Shown here piece by piece: positions 16,674-23,916 of a DNA stretch of 62,805 bases. The stretch is taken from contig JAFQCJ010000074.1 of assembly GCA_017416445.1 (NCBI GenBank), positions 1 through 62,805 of the forward strand, written 5' to 3'. The notes beneath the pieces were generated by a model. It made no database searches and was not told where the DNA came from. It saw only the letters and a program-made list of their open reading frames with translations. Numbering within the stretch: the stretch's first letter is position 1; each line of letters starts with the position of its first letter. Made by a program: the position numbers and the translations under genes. The DNA comes from Oscillospiraceae bacterium. GTDB taxonomy: Bacteria > Bacillota > Clostridia > Oscillospirales > Oscillospiraceae.

Positions 16674-16688
16674 AGGAGGTGTAGTACA

Positions 16689-17123
16689 GTGGCCGGAAGA
16701 CCTGTAAATGAGTCGCAGCGCGAAGAGCGCAGACGAGAAGTAGATACCGCCATCGCGGTCATCAAGAGGCGAAACCAGCCTGTGACCAAAAAAGCCATTG
16801 CTGAAGAGATGGGCATCACGATCCAAAGCCTTTACGGTGCAGGTTTTTTGGCCCAATACGCCAAGGAGCTGGAGCAAGCCGGTGTGATCATCAAGGAGCG
16901 CGGCAATGCCGCGCCATTGACAGCCGCAGAAGTGAAGTCCTTGGAAAAACAGAATGCCTCCCTCCAGAAAGAGAATGGTCGTCTTAAAGAAAAAATCAGC
17001 AACCTGGAAAAGGTGATTGCTGATAAAGACAAGGAGAACGCCGACCTCACTGAACAGTTGGAAATTGAGCGGGGTAACACCTTCCTGAAGAAAAAAGCGG
17101 AGTTCGCCTCCCGCCATATCTGA
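16689..17123 (+). CDS. TnpC/DUF6262-like helix-turn-helix and coiled-coil accessory protein
   Basis: 144 residues from GTG 16689, with a near-perfect AAGGAGGTG site 6 bases upstream. The first half is a basic helix-turn-helix (KKAIAEEMGITIQSLYGAG). The second half is a continuous coiled coil with heptads through LEKQNASLQKENGRLKEKIS. This matches the small TnpC partner of Tn554-type elements, which influences transposition orientation and frequency. It ends the recombinase operon, 15 bases after gene 3 and 8 bases before a strong terminator. Confidence 0.78.
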   Translation: MAGRPVNESQREERRREVDTAIAVIKRRNQPVTKKAIAEEMGITIQSLYGAGFLAQYAKELEQAGVIIKERGNAAPLTAAEVKSLEKQNASLQKENGRLKEKISNLEKVIADKDKENADLTEQLEIERGNTFLKKKAEFASRHI

Positions 17124-17130
17124 ACAAAAA

Positions 17131-17168
17131 ATTGCCGCAACGGAGCATTCCGTTGCGGCAATTAGCTT
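17131..17168 (+). terminator. Terminator of the recombinase operon
   Basis: ATTGCCGCAACGGA and TCCGTTGCGGCAAT, a perfect 14-bp stem with a 4-base loop directly after the last stop. The T run is weak. Confidence 0.85.
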
Positions 17169-17173
17169 TAATG

Positions 17174-17307
17174 AACTTGTGCAATTTTTGTTAATTTTGG
17201 CTCGCTAATTAAAGTTAATTCGTTTTTCCTCAAAACTGCCACGGACGCAGGCAGCGACGGGAGCTTCATTAACTTTAATTTTCAAGCAAATCTATTTTAC
17301 ACAAGTT
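17174..17307. repeat. Nested inverted repeats at the island end next to ssrA
   Basis: AATTAAAGTTAAT (17207-17219) and ATTAACTTTAATT (17268-17280) are perfect inverted 13-mers. Outside them AACTTGTG (17174-17181) and CACAAGTT (17300-17307) form a second inverted pair. The stretch is AT-rich, non-coding, and ends 5 bases before the ssrA tail. This is where recombinase arm sites would be expected. Confidence 0.65.
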
Positions 17308-17311
17308 AACA

Positions 17312-17332
17312 TTGGTGGAGGCGAGGGGAGTC
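17312..17332. other. Putative attR within the ssrA 3' end
   Basis: The same 21 bases as at 5640-5660. The gene is complete on this side, as expected when an element restores the end it enters. Confidence 0.7.
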
Positions 17333-17660
17333 GAACCCCTGTCCGAAAGCATTTTAACAGGACTTTCTCCGGGCGCAGTTGCGATTGAAACATTCCCTCC
17401 ATGCAGCGGCACGCAACAGACGATGCACTTCAGTAGAGTCATGATGCGTGGGCGGGGCAACTCTTACCCGCCTCACGGACGCCACCTTAACGACGCCTTC
17501 CCCGGCCGGTGGCCGCTCCGGTTCAGACGGTCACTGCTTAGGCAGCGACGGCAACAGTCTTAGTGTTGTCAGTTAATTTTAAAGTACCCGTTTTATGGTG
17601 GTCAGGCGCCACCGCCCGCTTATCCTGCCTCCACACCCCCGTCGAAACCGGTACGCCCCC
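17313..17660 (-). ncRNA. ssrA: Transfer-messenger RNA (tmRNA)
   Basis: 348 bases on the minus strand. The 5' end GGGGGCGTACCGGTTTCGACGG and the 3' end GGGTTCGACTCCCCTCGCCTCCACCA pair as a tRNA-like acceptor stem with an encoded CCA. A tag frame in the middle encodes a peptide ending DNTKTVAVAA before TAA (17540-17538). It rescues stalled ribosomes together with SmpB, encoded 0.9 kb away. Its 3' end is the apparent integration site of the island on the left. No rho-independent terminator directly follows its CCA today. Confidence 0.96.
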
Positions 17661-17667
17661 GTGTTTC

Positions 17668-17818
17668 AATTAACAGTTAATCATTAACAATGAACAGTTA
17701 TGGGTTGTTGGCAAGGTGCGCTCCTTCTCCCGAGCCTTCCCGAGAGAAGGAAGCGCTGTGGTGTTATCTTTTTTCCTGTAACAAATACCTGTTAATTGTT
17801 AACTGTTACTTGTTACTT
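17668..17818. repeat. TAACAGTTAA-type short repeats
   Basis: AATTAACAGTTAA with variants occurs at 17668-17700, and the inverted form GTTAATTGTTAACTGTTAC at 17791-17809, running on to 17818. The same family recurs at 41728-41759 and 52346-52380. The copies lie between ssrA and the cyclophilin gene and code for nothing visible. Confidence 0.65.
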
Positions 17819-17833
17819 GCGCTGAGCGCACGC

Positions 17834-18367
17834 TCAGCGCTCCGGCAGCTTCTCGGGAGAGGGATACGCCACGCCGTGGGTATCCACCCGGACGGAGACC
17901 ATCACCTGGGGCTTCTTGGGCATATTGTTCATCATGTTCCGGGGGACGGAGGCGATGCGGTCCACTTCCTCCATACCCTCCAGCACCATACCGAAGGCGG
18001 CATACTGGCCGTCCAGATGGGGGGAGTCCTTGTGCATGATGAAGAACTGGCTGCCGGCGCTGTCGGGGATCATGGTACGGGCCATGCTGAGAACGCCCCG
18101 GGTGTGTGCCAAATCGTTCTGGAATCCGTTGGCGGTGAACTCGCCCTTGATGCAGTAGCCGGGGCCGCCCATACCGTTGCCGTCGGGGCAGCCGCCCTGG
18201 ATCATAAAGCCGTAGATGCAGCGGTGGAAGATGAGGCCGTCGTAGTAGCCGGAGTTGGCCAGCTCGATGAAATTATACACGCTCTGGGGCGCGATGTCGG
18301 GGTAGAGCTCGGCCACGATCTTGGCGCCGGACTCCATCTCAATGGTTGCAATAGGATTGTTCGCCAT
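17834..18367 (-). CDS. Cyclophilin-type peptidyl-prolyl cis-trans isomerase
   Basis: 177 residues, with AAAGGAG 8 bases before ATG 18367. Cyclophilin motifs are clear: SVYNFIELANSGYYDG, IFHRCIYGFMIQGGCP (catalytic FHR and QGG), and SMARTMIPDSAGSQFFI. It has no signal peptide, so it is cytoplasmic. It speeds prolyl bond isomerisation in folding proteins. It lies between ssrA and smpB on the same strand, but a repeat element separates it from smpB, so co-transcription is uncertain. Confidence 0.95.
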   Translation of the reverse strand: MANNPIATIEMESGAKIVAELYPDIAPQSVYNFIELANSGYYDGLIFHRCIYGFMIQGGCPDGNGMGGPGYCIKGEFTANGFQNDLAHTRGVLSMARTMIPDSAGSQFFIMHKDSPHLDGQYAAFGMVLEGMEEVDRIASVPRNMMNNMPKKPQVMVSVRVDTHGVAYPSPEKLPER

Positions 18368-18420
18368 GGTGATTTTCTCCTTTTTCTATCGTAAATGGTT
18401 CTTAAAATCGCTGTGTCTGA

Positions 18421-18557
18421 AGCCTCTCCCTTCGGGAGAGGTGGCTGCCCGAAGGGCAGACGGAGAGGGTGACGGGGAAAACACAACTTGCCGGTGCTGT
18501 GGTCATTCCCCTCTCAGCCTCGCTACGCTTCGGCAGCTCTCCCGGAGGGAGAGCCTT
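18421..18557. repeat. Palindromic repeat element, copy 1
   Basis: About 137 bases with ends AGCCTCTCCCTTCGGGAGAG and CTCCCGGAGGGAGAGCC, and an inner GGAGAGGGT/CCTCTCAG pair. A related copy lies at 45903-46026 and a half copy at 49862-49882. It resembles REP/MITE-like intergenic repeats. No open frame. Confidence 0.7.
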
Positions 18558-18567
18558 TCGTGGACAA

Positions 18568-19032
18568 TCAATACCTATCTTTCCTTGCCCGCTCCATTTC
18601 TCTTTTGGCATCCCGCTCGGCAATGGACTGGCGCTTGTCGTAGTTCTTCTTGCCCTTGCATACCCCCAGCTCCACCTTCACCCGGCCATCCTTGAAATAC
18701 ACGCTCAGAGGGATGAGAGCGTAGCCCTCCAGCTTCTGCTGCTGATGGAGCTTGCGGATCTCCCGCCGATGCATCAAAAGACGCTTGGGGCGGTCGGGGT
18801 CGTGGTTGAAGATATTGCCCTTTTCATAGGGGGAGATGTGCATATTGTGGACATACAGCTCGCCCTCTTTGGTCACGGAGCCGTAGCTGTCCTTCAGGTT
18901 CAGTGCGCCCAGGCGGATGGACTTGACCTCCGTGCCCCGCAGCTCGATCCCTGCCTCCCACTTCTCCTCCACAAAGTAGTCGTGGTAGGCCTTACGGTTC
19001 TGGGCCGCCGTCTTGATGCCGCCCTTACCCAT
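18568..19032 (-). CDS. smpB: SsrA-binding protein SmpB
   Basis: 154 residues, the usual SmpB length. Motifs include [39 protein letters not shown], and the basic C-terminal tail [19 protein letters not shown], which enters the empty mRNA channel. ATG 19032 is chosen because AAGGAGG lies 8 bases upstream; the frame is open back to 19077. It delivers tmRNA to stalled ribosomes, and ssrA lies nearby on the same strand. Confidence 0.97.
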   Translation of the reverse strand: MGKGGIKTAAQNRKAYHDYFVEEKWEAGIELRGTEVKSIRLGALNLKDSYGSVTKEGELYVHNMHISPYEKGNIFNHDPDRPKRLLMHRREIRKLHQQQKLEGYALIPLSVYFKDGRVKVELGVCKGKKNYDKRQSIAERDAKREMERARKDRY

Positions 19033-19219
19033 GTGCATCTCCTCCTTTCCATCAGGATACATGATGGAGTATACCACAGTTTTCCCGCCGTTGCAAGGGG
19101 AGAACCTGTCGGGTTATGTAAACCTTTTGTGAATAGCGGCACTGTTGCCCTTTTTAGGGCAACAAGGCGGGGTCTGTCCCCTCTTTGTGAAATCCATTCC
19201 ACACAGGGAGGTCATCTAC

Positions 19220-20560
19220 ATGAAGCTGCACATTGACAGACCCAATCCCCGGCAGGCGGAGTTTTTGTCCGCCACAGAGAAGTACATCGCCTTCGGCGGT
19301 GCCCGTGGCGGCGGCAAGAGCTGGGCCGTCCGCACCAAGGCAAAGCTCCTGGCCCTGCGCTACGGCGGCATCCGTCTGCTGATCCTCCGCCGCACCTACG
19401 CCGAGCTGGAGAGCAATCACATCCGCTTTCTCCGCCGGGAGCTGCAGGGCATCGCCGTCTACCGATCCACCGACCGGATCTTCACCTTTCCCAACGGCTC
19501 CACCATCGAGTTCGGCTACTGCGCCAACGACACCGATGCCGCCCGCTATCAGGGCGCGGAGTACGATGTCATCTTTCTGGACGAGTGTACTCAGTTGAAG
19601 GAGCAGTGGATGCATCAGCTGGCGGCCTGTATCCGCGGCGTCAATGCCTTCCCCAAGCGGATCTACTACACCTGCAACCCCGGCGGCCCCGGCCACAGCT
19701 ACATCAAGCGTCTGTTTATCGACCGCCGCTTCGAGCCGGGGGAAAAGGGGGAGGACTACCGCTTCATCCCCGCCCGGGTCAGCGACAACACGGCGCTGCT
19801 GCAGGCACAGCCGGACTATATCCGACAGCTGGAGGCTCTGCCCCGCCGGCTGCGTCTGGCGTGGCTGGAGGGGCGTTGGGATGTGTTTGAAGGGCAGGTG
19901 TTCACCGAGTTCACCGACGACCCCAGCCACTATCAGGACCGCCGCTACACCCATGTCATCGCCCCCTTTGACATCCCCCGGGAGTGGCGGGTGTACCGCT
20001 CCTACGACTTCGGCTATGCCAAGCCCTTCTCCTGCGGCTGGTGGGCGGTGGACTACGACGGGTGTATCTACCGCATACTGGAGCTATACGGCTGCACCAA
20101 CACGCCGGACGAGGGAGTACTGTGGACACCGGAGCGGCAGTTCCGGGAGATCCGCCGCATTGAGGAAGAACACCCCTATCTGAAAGGCCGGGAGATCCGG
20201 GGCGTAGCCGACCCTGCCATCTGGGACGCCTCCCGTGGTGAGAGCGTGTATGAGACGGCACTGAAATACCGCCTCTACTTTGAAAAGGGGGACAACCGCC
20301 GTATCGCCGGATGGATGCAGATGCACTACCGGATGCAGTTTGACGAGGAGGGCTATCCCCTGATGTATGTGTTCCACACCTGCCGGGGCTTTCTGCGGAC
20401 GGTGCCCCAGCTGCTGTACAGCCAGCAGAGCCCGGAGGATGTGGACACCAAACAGGAGGACCACATCGCCGACGAGACCCGGTATTTCTGTATGTCACGC
20501 CCCCTGCCCCCCCGCAAGCTGACCGCCACGGCCTCCCTCTCCTTCCATCCTCTGGGATAG
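19220..20560 (+). CDS. Orphan phage terminase large subunit
   Basis: 446 residues from ATG 19220 (GGGAGG 8 bases upstream). The N-terminal ATPase has Walker A GGARGGGKS (residues about 28-36), Walker B DVIFLDEC and the coupling CNPGGPGHS. The C-terminal nuclease has acidic residues in YRSYDFGYAKP and GVADPAIWD. The gene is full length and in frame, but no portal, capsid or small terminase gene is nearby. It is either the last intact gene of a decayed prophage or a domesticated DNA-packaging-type ATPase. The upstream 187 bases hold no promoter I am confident of. Confidence 0.85.
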   Translation: MKLHIDRPNPRQAEFLSATEKYIAFGGARGGGKSWAVRTKAKLLALRYGGIRLLILRRTYAELESNHIRFLRRELQGIAVYRSTDRIFTFPNGSTIEFGYCANDTDAARYQGAEYDVIFLDECTQLKEQWMHQLAACIRGVNAFPKRIYYTCNPGGPGHSYIKRLFIDRRFEPGEKGEDYRFIPARVSDNTALLQAQPDYIRQLEALPRRLRLAWLEGRWDVFEGQVFTEFTDDPSHYQDRRYTHVIAPFDIPREWRVYRSYDFGYAKPFSCGWWAVDYDGCIYRILELYGCTNTPDEGVLWTPERQFREIRRIEEEHPYLKGREIRGVADPAIWDASRGESVYETALKYRLYFEKGDNRRIAGWMQMHYRMQFDEEGYPLMYVFHTCRGFLRTVPQLLYSQQSPEDVDTKQEDHIADETRYFCMSRPLPPRKLTATASLSFHPLG

Positions 20561-20625
20561 TGCTGCCCGCCCCAGGGATAGAGGGGAAAGAGGGGTATCT
20601 GCACACCTTTTTTACAGCCCGTTCA

Positions 20626-20654
20626 TTGAAATATTGCCGGGACTGTGTTATAGT
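20626..20654 (+). promoter_or_regulatory. Promoter of the DUF1538-PII operon
   Basis: TTGAAA (20626-20631), a 17-base spacer, and TATAGT (20649-20654), 42 bases before the TTG start. Confidence 0.65.
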
Positions 20655-20696
20655 ATTGACAAGACTTATTATCTCACAGGAAAGGAGGGCTTTGTT

Positions 20697-22217
20697 TTGA
20701 ATCCGAAGCTCCGGGAAAAAACAATGGAATCCCTCTCGGCGGTACTGCCCATTACCGCCATCGTGCTGCTGATCAGCGTGTTCCTGGTACCGGTGGAGCT
20801 GGGCAGCATCGTTATGTTCATCACCGGCGCGGCCATGCTGATCATCGGCATGGGCTTTTTCCAGCTGGGCGCGGAGATCGCCATGACCCCTCTGGGAGAG
20901 GGCATCGGCGTCCAGATCGCCAAGACGAAGACGCTGCCTCTGGTGCTGTTCATCGGCTTTTTGATGGGTCTGATCATCACGGTGTCCGAGCCGGACCTGC
21001 AGGTGCTGGCCCGTCAGGTCCCCGCCATTCCCAACATGGTGCTGATCCTGACGGTGGCGGTGGGCGTGGGACTGTTTCTGGCGGTTGCCATTCTCCGCAT
21101 CCGCTATAAGATCTCCCTCTCGGTGCTGCTGATGGTCCTCTACGGTGTCCTGATCGTGGCCTCCTTCTTCATCCCCCGGGAATTTCTGGCGGTGGCCTTC
21201 GACTCCGGCGGTGTCACCACCGGCCCCATGACGGTACCCTTCATCATGGCGCTGGGCGTGGGCCTGGCCTCCATGCGCTCGGATAAGAACTCCGCCTCCG
21301 ACTCCTTCGGTCTGGTGGCCCTCAGCAGTGTAGGCCCCATTCTGGCGGTGATGCTGCTGGGCCTGTTCTTCCGCCCCACCGAGGCGGTCTACGACGGTGC
21401 CGCCATGGAGAATGTCCTTACCACACGGGATGTGGTGGTGGTATTCGGACGGGATCTGCCCCACTATTTCAAAGAGGTGTGCATCTCCCTGCTGCCCATC
21501 GCCGTGGTGTTCCTCCTCTTCCAGCTGTTGACCCACCGCTATCAAAAGCGGCAGATCAAGCGTATTGCCGTGGGTATCGTGTACACCTATATCGGTCTGG
21601 TGCTGTTCCTCTGCGGCGTGAATGTGGGCTTTGCCCCTGTGGGTGCCTTCCTGGGCAGCGCTCTGGCGCAGCTGCCCTACAACTGGGTGCTGATCCCCAT
21701 CGGCATGATCATCGGCTACTATATCGTCAAGGCCGAGCCCGCCATTCAGGTGCTGAACCATCAGGTGGAGACGGTGACGGACGGCGCCATCTCCGTAAAG
21801 GCCATGAACCGCGCCATGTCTCTGGGCGTGGCCATCTCCGTGGGTCTTGCCATGATGCGGGTCCTCACGGGCCTGCCCCTTGGGTGGATCATCCTCCCCG
21901 GCTATGTGATTGCCCTGGTGATGTCCCTGTTCGTTCCCAGAATGTTTGTGGGTATCGCCTTCGACTCCGGCGGCGTTGCCTCGGGTCCCATGACCTCCAC
22001 CTTCCTGCTGCCCCTGTCCATCGGCGTATGTCAGGCTCTGGGAGGCAATCTGATGACCGATGCCTTCGGCGTGGTGGCGCTGGTGGCCCTGACGCCCCTC
22101 ATCGCCATCCAGCTCATGGGCCTCATCTACCGCGCCAAATCCGCCAAAGCCGCTGCCCATCTGGCACAGCTGCCCGGGGATTGCGACACCGTCTTTGACT
22201 TTGAGGAGGGAGTGTGA
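20697..22217 (+). CDS. DUF1538 multi-pass membrane protein
   Basis: 506 residues from a TTG start at 20697, 7 bases after AAAGGAGGG; the frame extends to 20634 but with no better site. It consists of two homologous halves of about 6-7 membrane helices. Each half carries the sequence AFDSGGV followed by TGPMT (residues around 165 and 420), the hallmark of DUF1538. The matching motifs facing each other suggest an internal-repeat transporter with a central substrate path; the substrate is not established. The PII-like gene follows after 3 bases, so its activity is probably tuned by that partner. Confidence 0.85.
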   Translation: MNPKLREKTMESLSAVLPITAIVLLISVFLVPVELGSIVMFITGAAMLIIGMGFFQLGAEIAMTPLGEGIGVQIAKTKTLPLVLFIGFLMGLIITVSEPDLQVLARQVPAIPNMVLILTVAVGVGLFLAVAILRIRYKISLSVLLMVLYGVLIVASFFIPREFLAVAFDSGGVTTGPMTVPFIMALGVGLASMRSDKNSASDSFGLVALSSVGPILAVMLLGLFFRPTEAVYDGAAMENVLTTRDVVVVFGRDLPHYFKEVCISLLPIAVVFLLFQLLTHRYQKRQIKRIAVGIVYTYIGLVLFLCGVNVGFAPVGAFLGSALAQLPYNWVLIPIGMIIGYYIVKAEPAIQVLNHQVETVTDGAISVKAMNRAMSLGVAISVGLAMMRVLTGLPLGWIILPGYVIALVMSLFVPRMFVGIAFDSGGVASGPMTSTFLLPLSIGVCQALGGNLMTDAFGVVALVALTPLIAIQLMGLIYRAKSAKAAAHLAQLPGDCDTVFDFEEGV

Positions 22218-22220
22218 GCC

Positions 22221-22895
22221 ATGGGAAAGAACAATGTGTCCTATCAGCTGATGACGCTGATCACCACCCACAAGCTGGGGGATAAGGCGGAGAGCATTTT
22301 CAAAAAACACGGTCTGTCCCTCCAGTACCGCCTCGGTGCCGAGGGTACGGCCTCCAGCGATATCATGGATATGCTGGGTCTCGGCAGCGTGGATAAGTGC
22401 CTGCTGCTGAGCGTACTGCCCCGTGCGGCGGCACAGGATGTGCTGGGCAAGCTGAAGCGGGAACTGCGGATGCACGCGGTCAACAGCGGCATCGCCTTCA
22501 CCATCCCCCTCAGCGGCGCAAGCGGATTGCTGCTGCATCTGGCAGGAGGCGGGAAGGAAGATTCGGAGAGAAAGGATGAAAACGCCATGACACAGAGAAC
22601 ACACGCACTGGTGGTAGCCATGATCAATCGCGGCTTCAGCGGCGATGTGATGGAGGCGGCCAAGGCCGCAGGTGCCCGTGGCGGCACGGTGGTCCACAGC
22701 CGCTGCATCGGCTCTGCCGAGGCCAGCGCCCTGCTGGGCTTAAGCGGACAGGAGGAGAAGGAGATCGTTCTGATCCTCACGGATGTGACCTCCAAAACCA
22801 CCATCATGGAGGCGGTGACGGCCCGCTGCGGCGCAGCCACCGAGGCCAAGGGTCTGGTAATGAGCCTCCCGGTAGACGATGTGACGGGATTCTGA
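22221..22895 (+). CDS. Tandem PII-like signalling protein
   Basis: 224 residues forming two PII-like ferredoxin folds. The first (1-105) has YQLMTLITTHKLGDKAESIF and KCLLLSVLP. The second (about 120-224) has HALVVAMINRGFSGDVMEAA, GGTVVHSRCIG and EKEIVLILTDV. PII-family trimers bind nucleotides or other small effectors and bind membrane transporters; here two domains share one chain. The canonical T-loop uridylylation Tyr is not obvious. It is translationally linked to the DUF1538 gene, so it is the likely regulator of that transporter. Confidence 0.8.
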   Translation: MGKNNVSYQLMTLITTHKLGDKAESIFKKHGLSLQYRLGAEGTASSDIMDMLGLGSVDKCLLLSVLPRAAAQDVLGKLKRELRMHAVNSGIAFTIPLSGASGLLLHLAGGGKEDSERKDENAMTQRTHALVVAMINRGFSGDVMEAAKAAGARGGTVVHSRCIGSAEASALLGLSGQEEKEIVLILTDVTSKTTIMEAVTARCGAATEAKGLVMSLPVDDVTGF

Positions 22896-22900
22896 GCATA

Positions 22901-22932
22901 AAAAAGAGAGCCCCGAAGGCTCTCTTTTTTTG
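22901..22932 (+). terminator. Terminator of the DUF1538-PII operon
   Basis: AAAAAAGAGAGCC, a short loop, then GGCTCTCTTTTTTT. Confidence 0.95.
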
Positions 22933-22953
22933 CGTTGACAAGATCAGCAGCCC

Positions 22954-23817
22954 TTACTCCTCAAAATGCACATGGCTGAAGATGTGGTCGGAGCAGTAGC
23001 AGCGGTAGCCTGCGCAGCGGCTGCAGTAGCGGAAATCCAGCTCCGGGTGGCTCTCGTCCGTTCTGCCGCAGACGCAGCACTTGTGGTGATAGCCCTTGGG
23101 CGGTGTGGCTGCCGCCTTGGCTCTGGCGCGGTACTGCACCGCCTGAGGACGGTGCTGGGCGGCGGCGCGGTCCACCCGGTACTTTGCCTCGGGGTAGATG
23201 AACACGGCGAAGTTCAGCAGTGCCAGCACCGCCATCACCACGCCGCCCCATACGCCGGAGAGGGCGTAGCGGACGATGTCGTAGACGAAGATGGCTCCAT
23301 CCAGCCATGCCAGCCACTTCATCTTCACCGGGATGAAGAAGAACAGCAGCACCCGGGCATTGGGATAGAGACAGGCAAAGGCCAGGAAGAGGGAGAGGTT
23401 GACATAGGTGGCGCCGGCCACGGTGAAGCCCACCCCGGAGATGAGATAGGCCAGCACAGAGCCGATGGCCGTCAGAAGCACGCCGGAGACATAGTAGAGG
23501 GTGAATTTGGCGCTGCCCCACTGCCGCTCCAGCGTGGAGCCGATCCAGTAGTAGAAATACAGGGAGATGAGGACGAAGAAGAGGCCGCCGCCTGTGGGGA
23601 CGAACACATAGGTGAGGATACGCCACACCTCACCCCGCAGCACCATCGCCGGGTCCATATAGAGGAAATGCAGGGCCATGGGATCGCTGGCGGCGGTGAA
23701 GGTCTGGAGCACATAGACAAGGATATTGCCGATGGCGATATAGAGCATCAGATTGGGGATGCCGAAACGGGGATGGCGGGCGCAGAAACGCTGCACCGCC
23801 TCGTAGAGCTTTTTCAA
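22954..23817 (-). CDS. Rhomboid-like membrane protein without catalytic motif, with C-terminal zinc ribbon
   Basis: 287 residues from a TTG at 23817 preceded by AGGAGG. About six hydrophobic helices span residues 20-205, with the rhomboid-like order GEVWRILTYVFVP then WGSAKFTLYYVSGVLLTAIG. The GxSG nucleophile motif expected in helix 4 is replaced by GATYVNLSLF, and no His is seen in helix 6, so it should be protease-dead, like iRhom/TMEM115-type relatives. After a basic linker the C-terminus has CCVCGRTDE...YCSRCAGYRCYCSDH, a cytoplasmic zinc ribbon of at least seven Cys. No function known. Confidence 0.78.
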   Translation of the reverse strand: MKKLYEAVQRFCARHPRFGIPNLMLYIAIGNILVYVLQTFTAASDPMALHFLYMDPAMVLRGEVWRILTYVFVPTGGGLFFVLISLYFYYWIGSTLERQWGSAKFTLYYVSGVLLTAIGSVLAYLISGVGFTVAGATYVNLSLFLAFACLYPNARVLLFFFIPVKMKWLAWLDGAIFVYDIVRYALSGVWGGVVMAVLALLNFAVFIYPEAKYRVDRAAAQHRPQAVQYRARAKAAATPPKGYHHKCCVCGRTDESHPELDFRYCSRCAGYRCYCSDHIFSHVHFEE

Positions 23818-23916
23818 GGGGCCGTACCTCCTGTGGAAACTTTTACACTTGCCTCAGTATACCCTATGCAAGGGAAAAAGTCATTATCTTTTTGTGAACT
23901 TGTCCCATTCTTTTCC

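Noticed and set aside
5828..17123. Complete prophage or conjugative element
   Set aside because: No portal, capsid, relaxase, coupling protein or type IV secretion genes are present in the island; the terminase lies outside it beyond ssrA and smpB.
19956..22697. A 913-codon minus-strand frame opposite the terminase and DUF1538 genes
   Set aside because: His-, Gln- and Gly-rich composition is typical of an antisense shadow of a GC-rich gene; the opposite strand has clear protein families.
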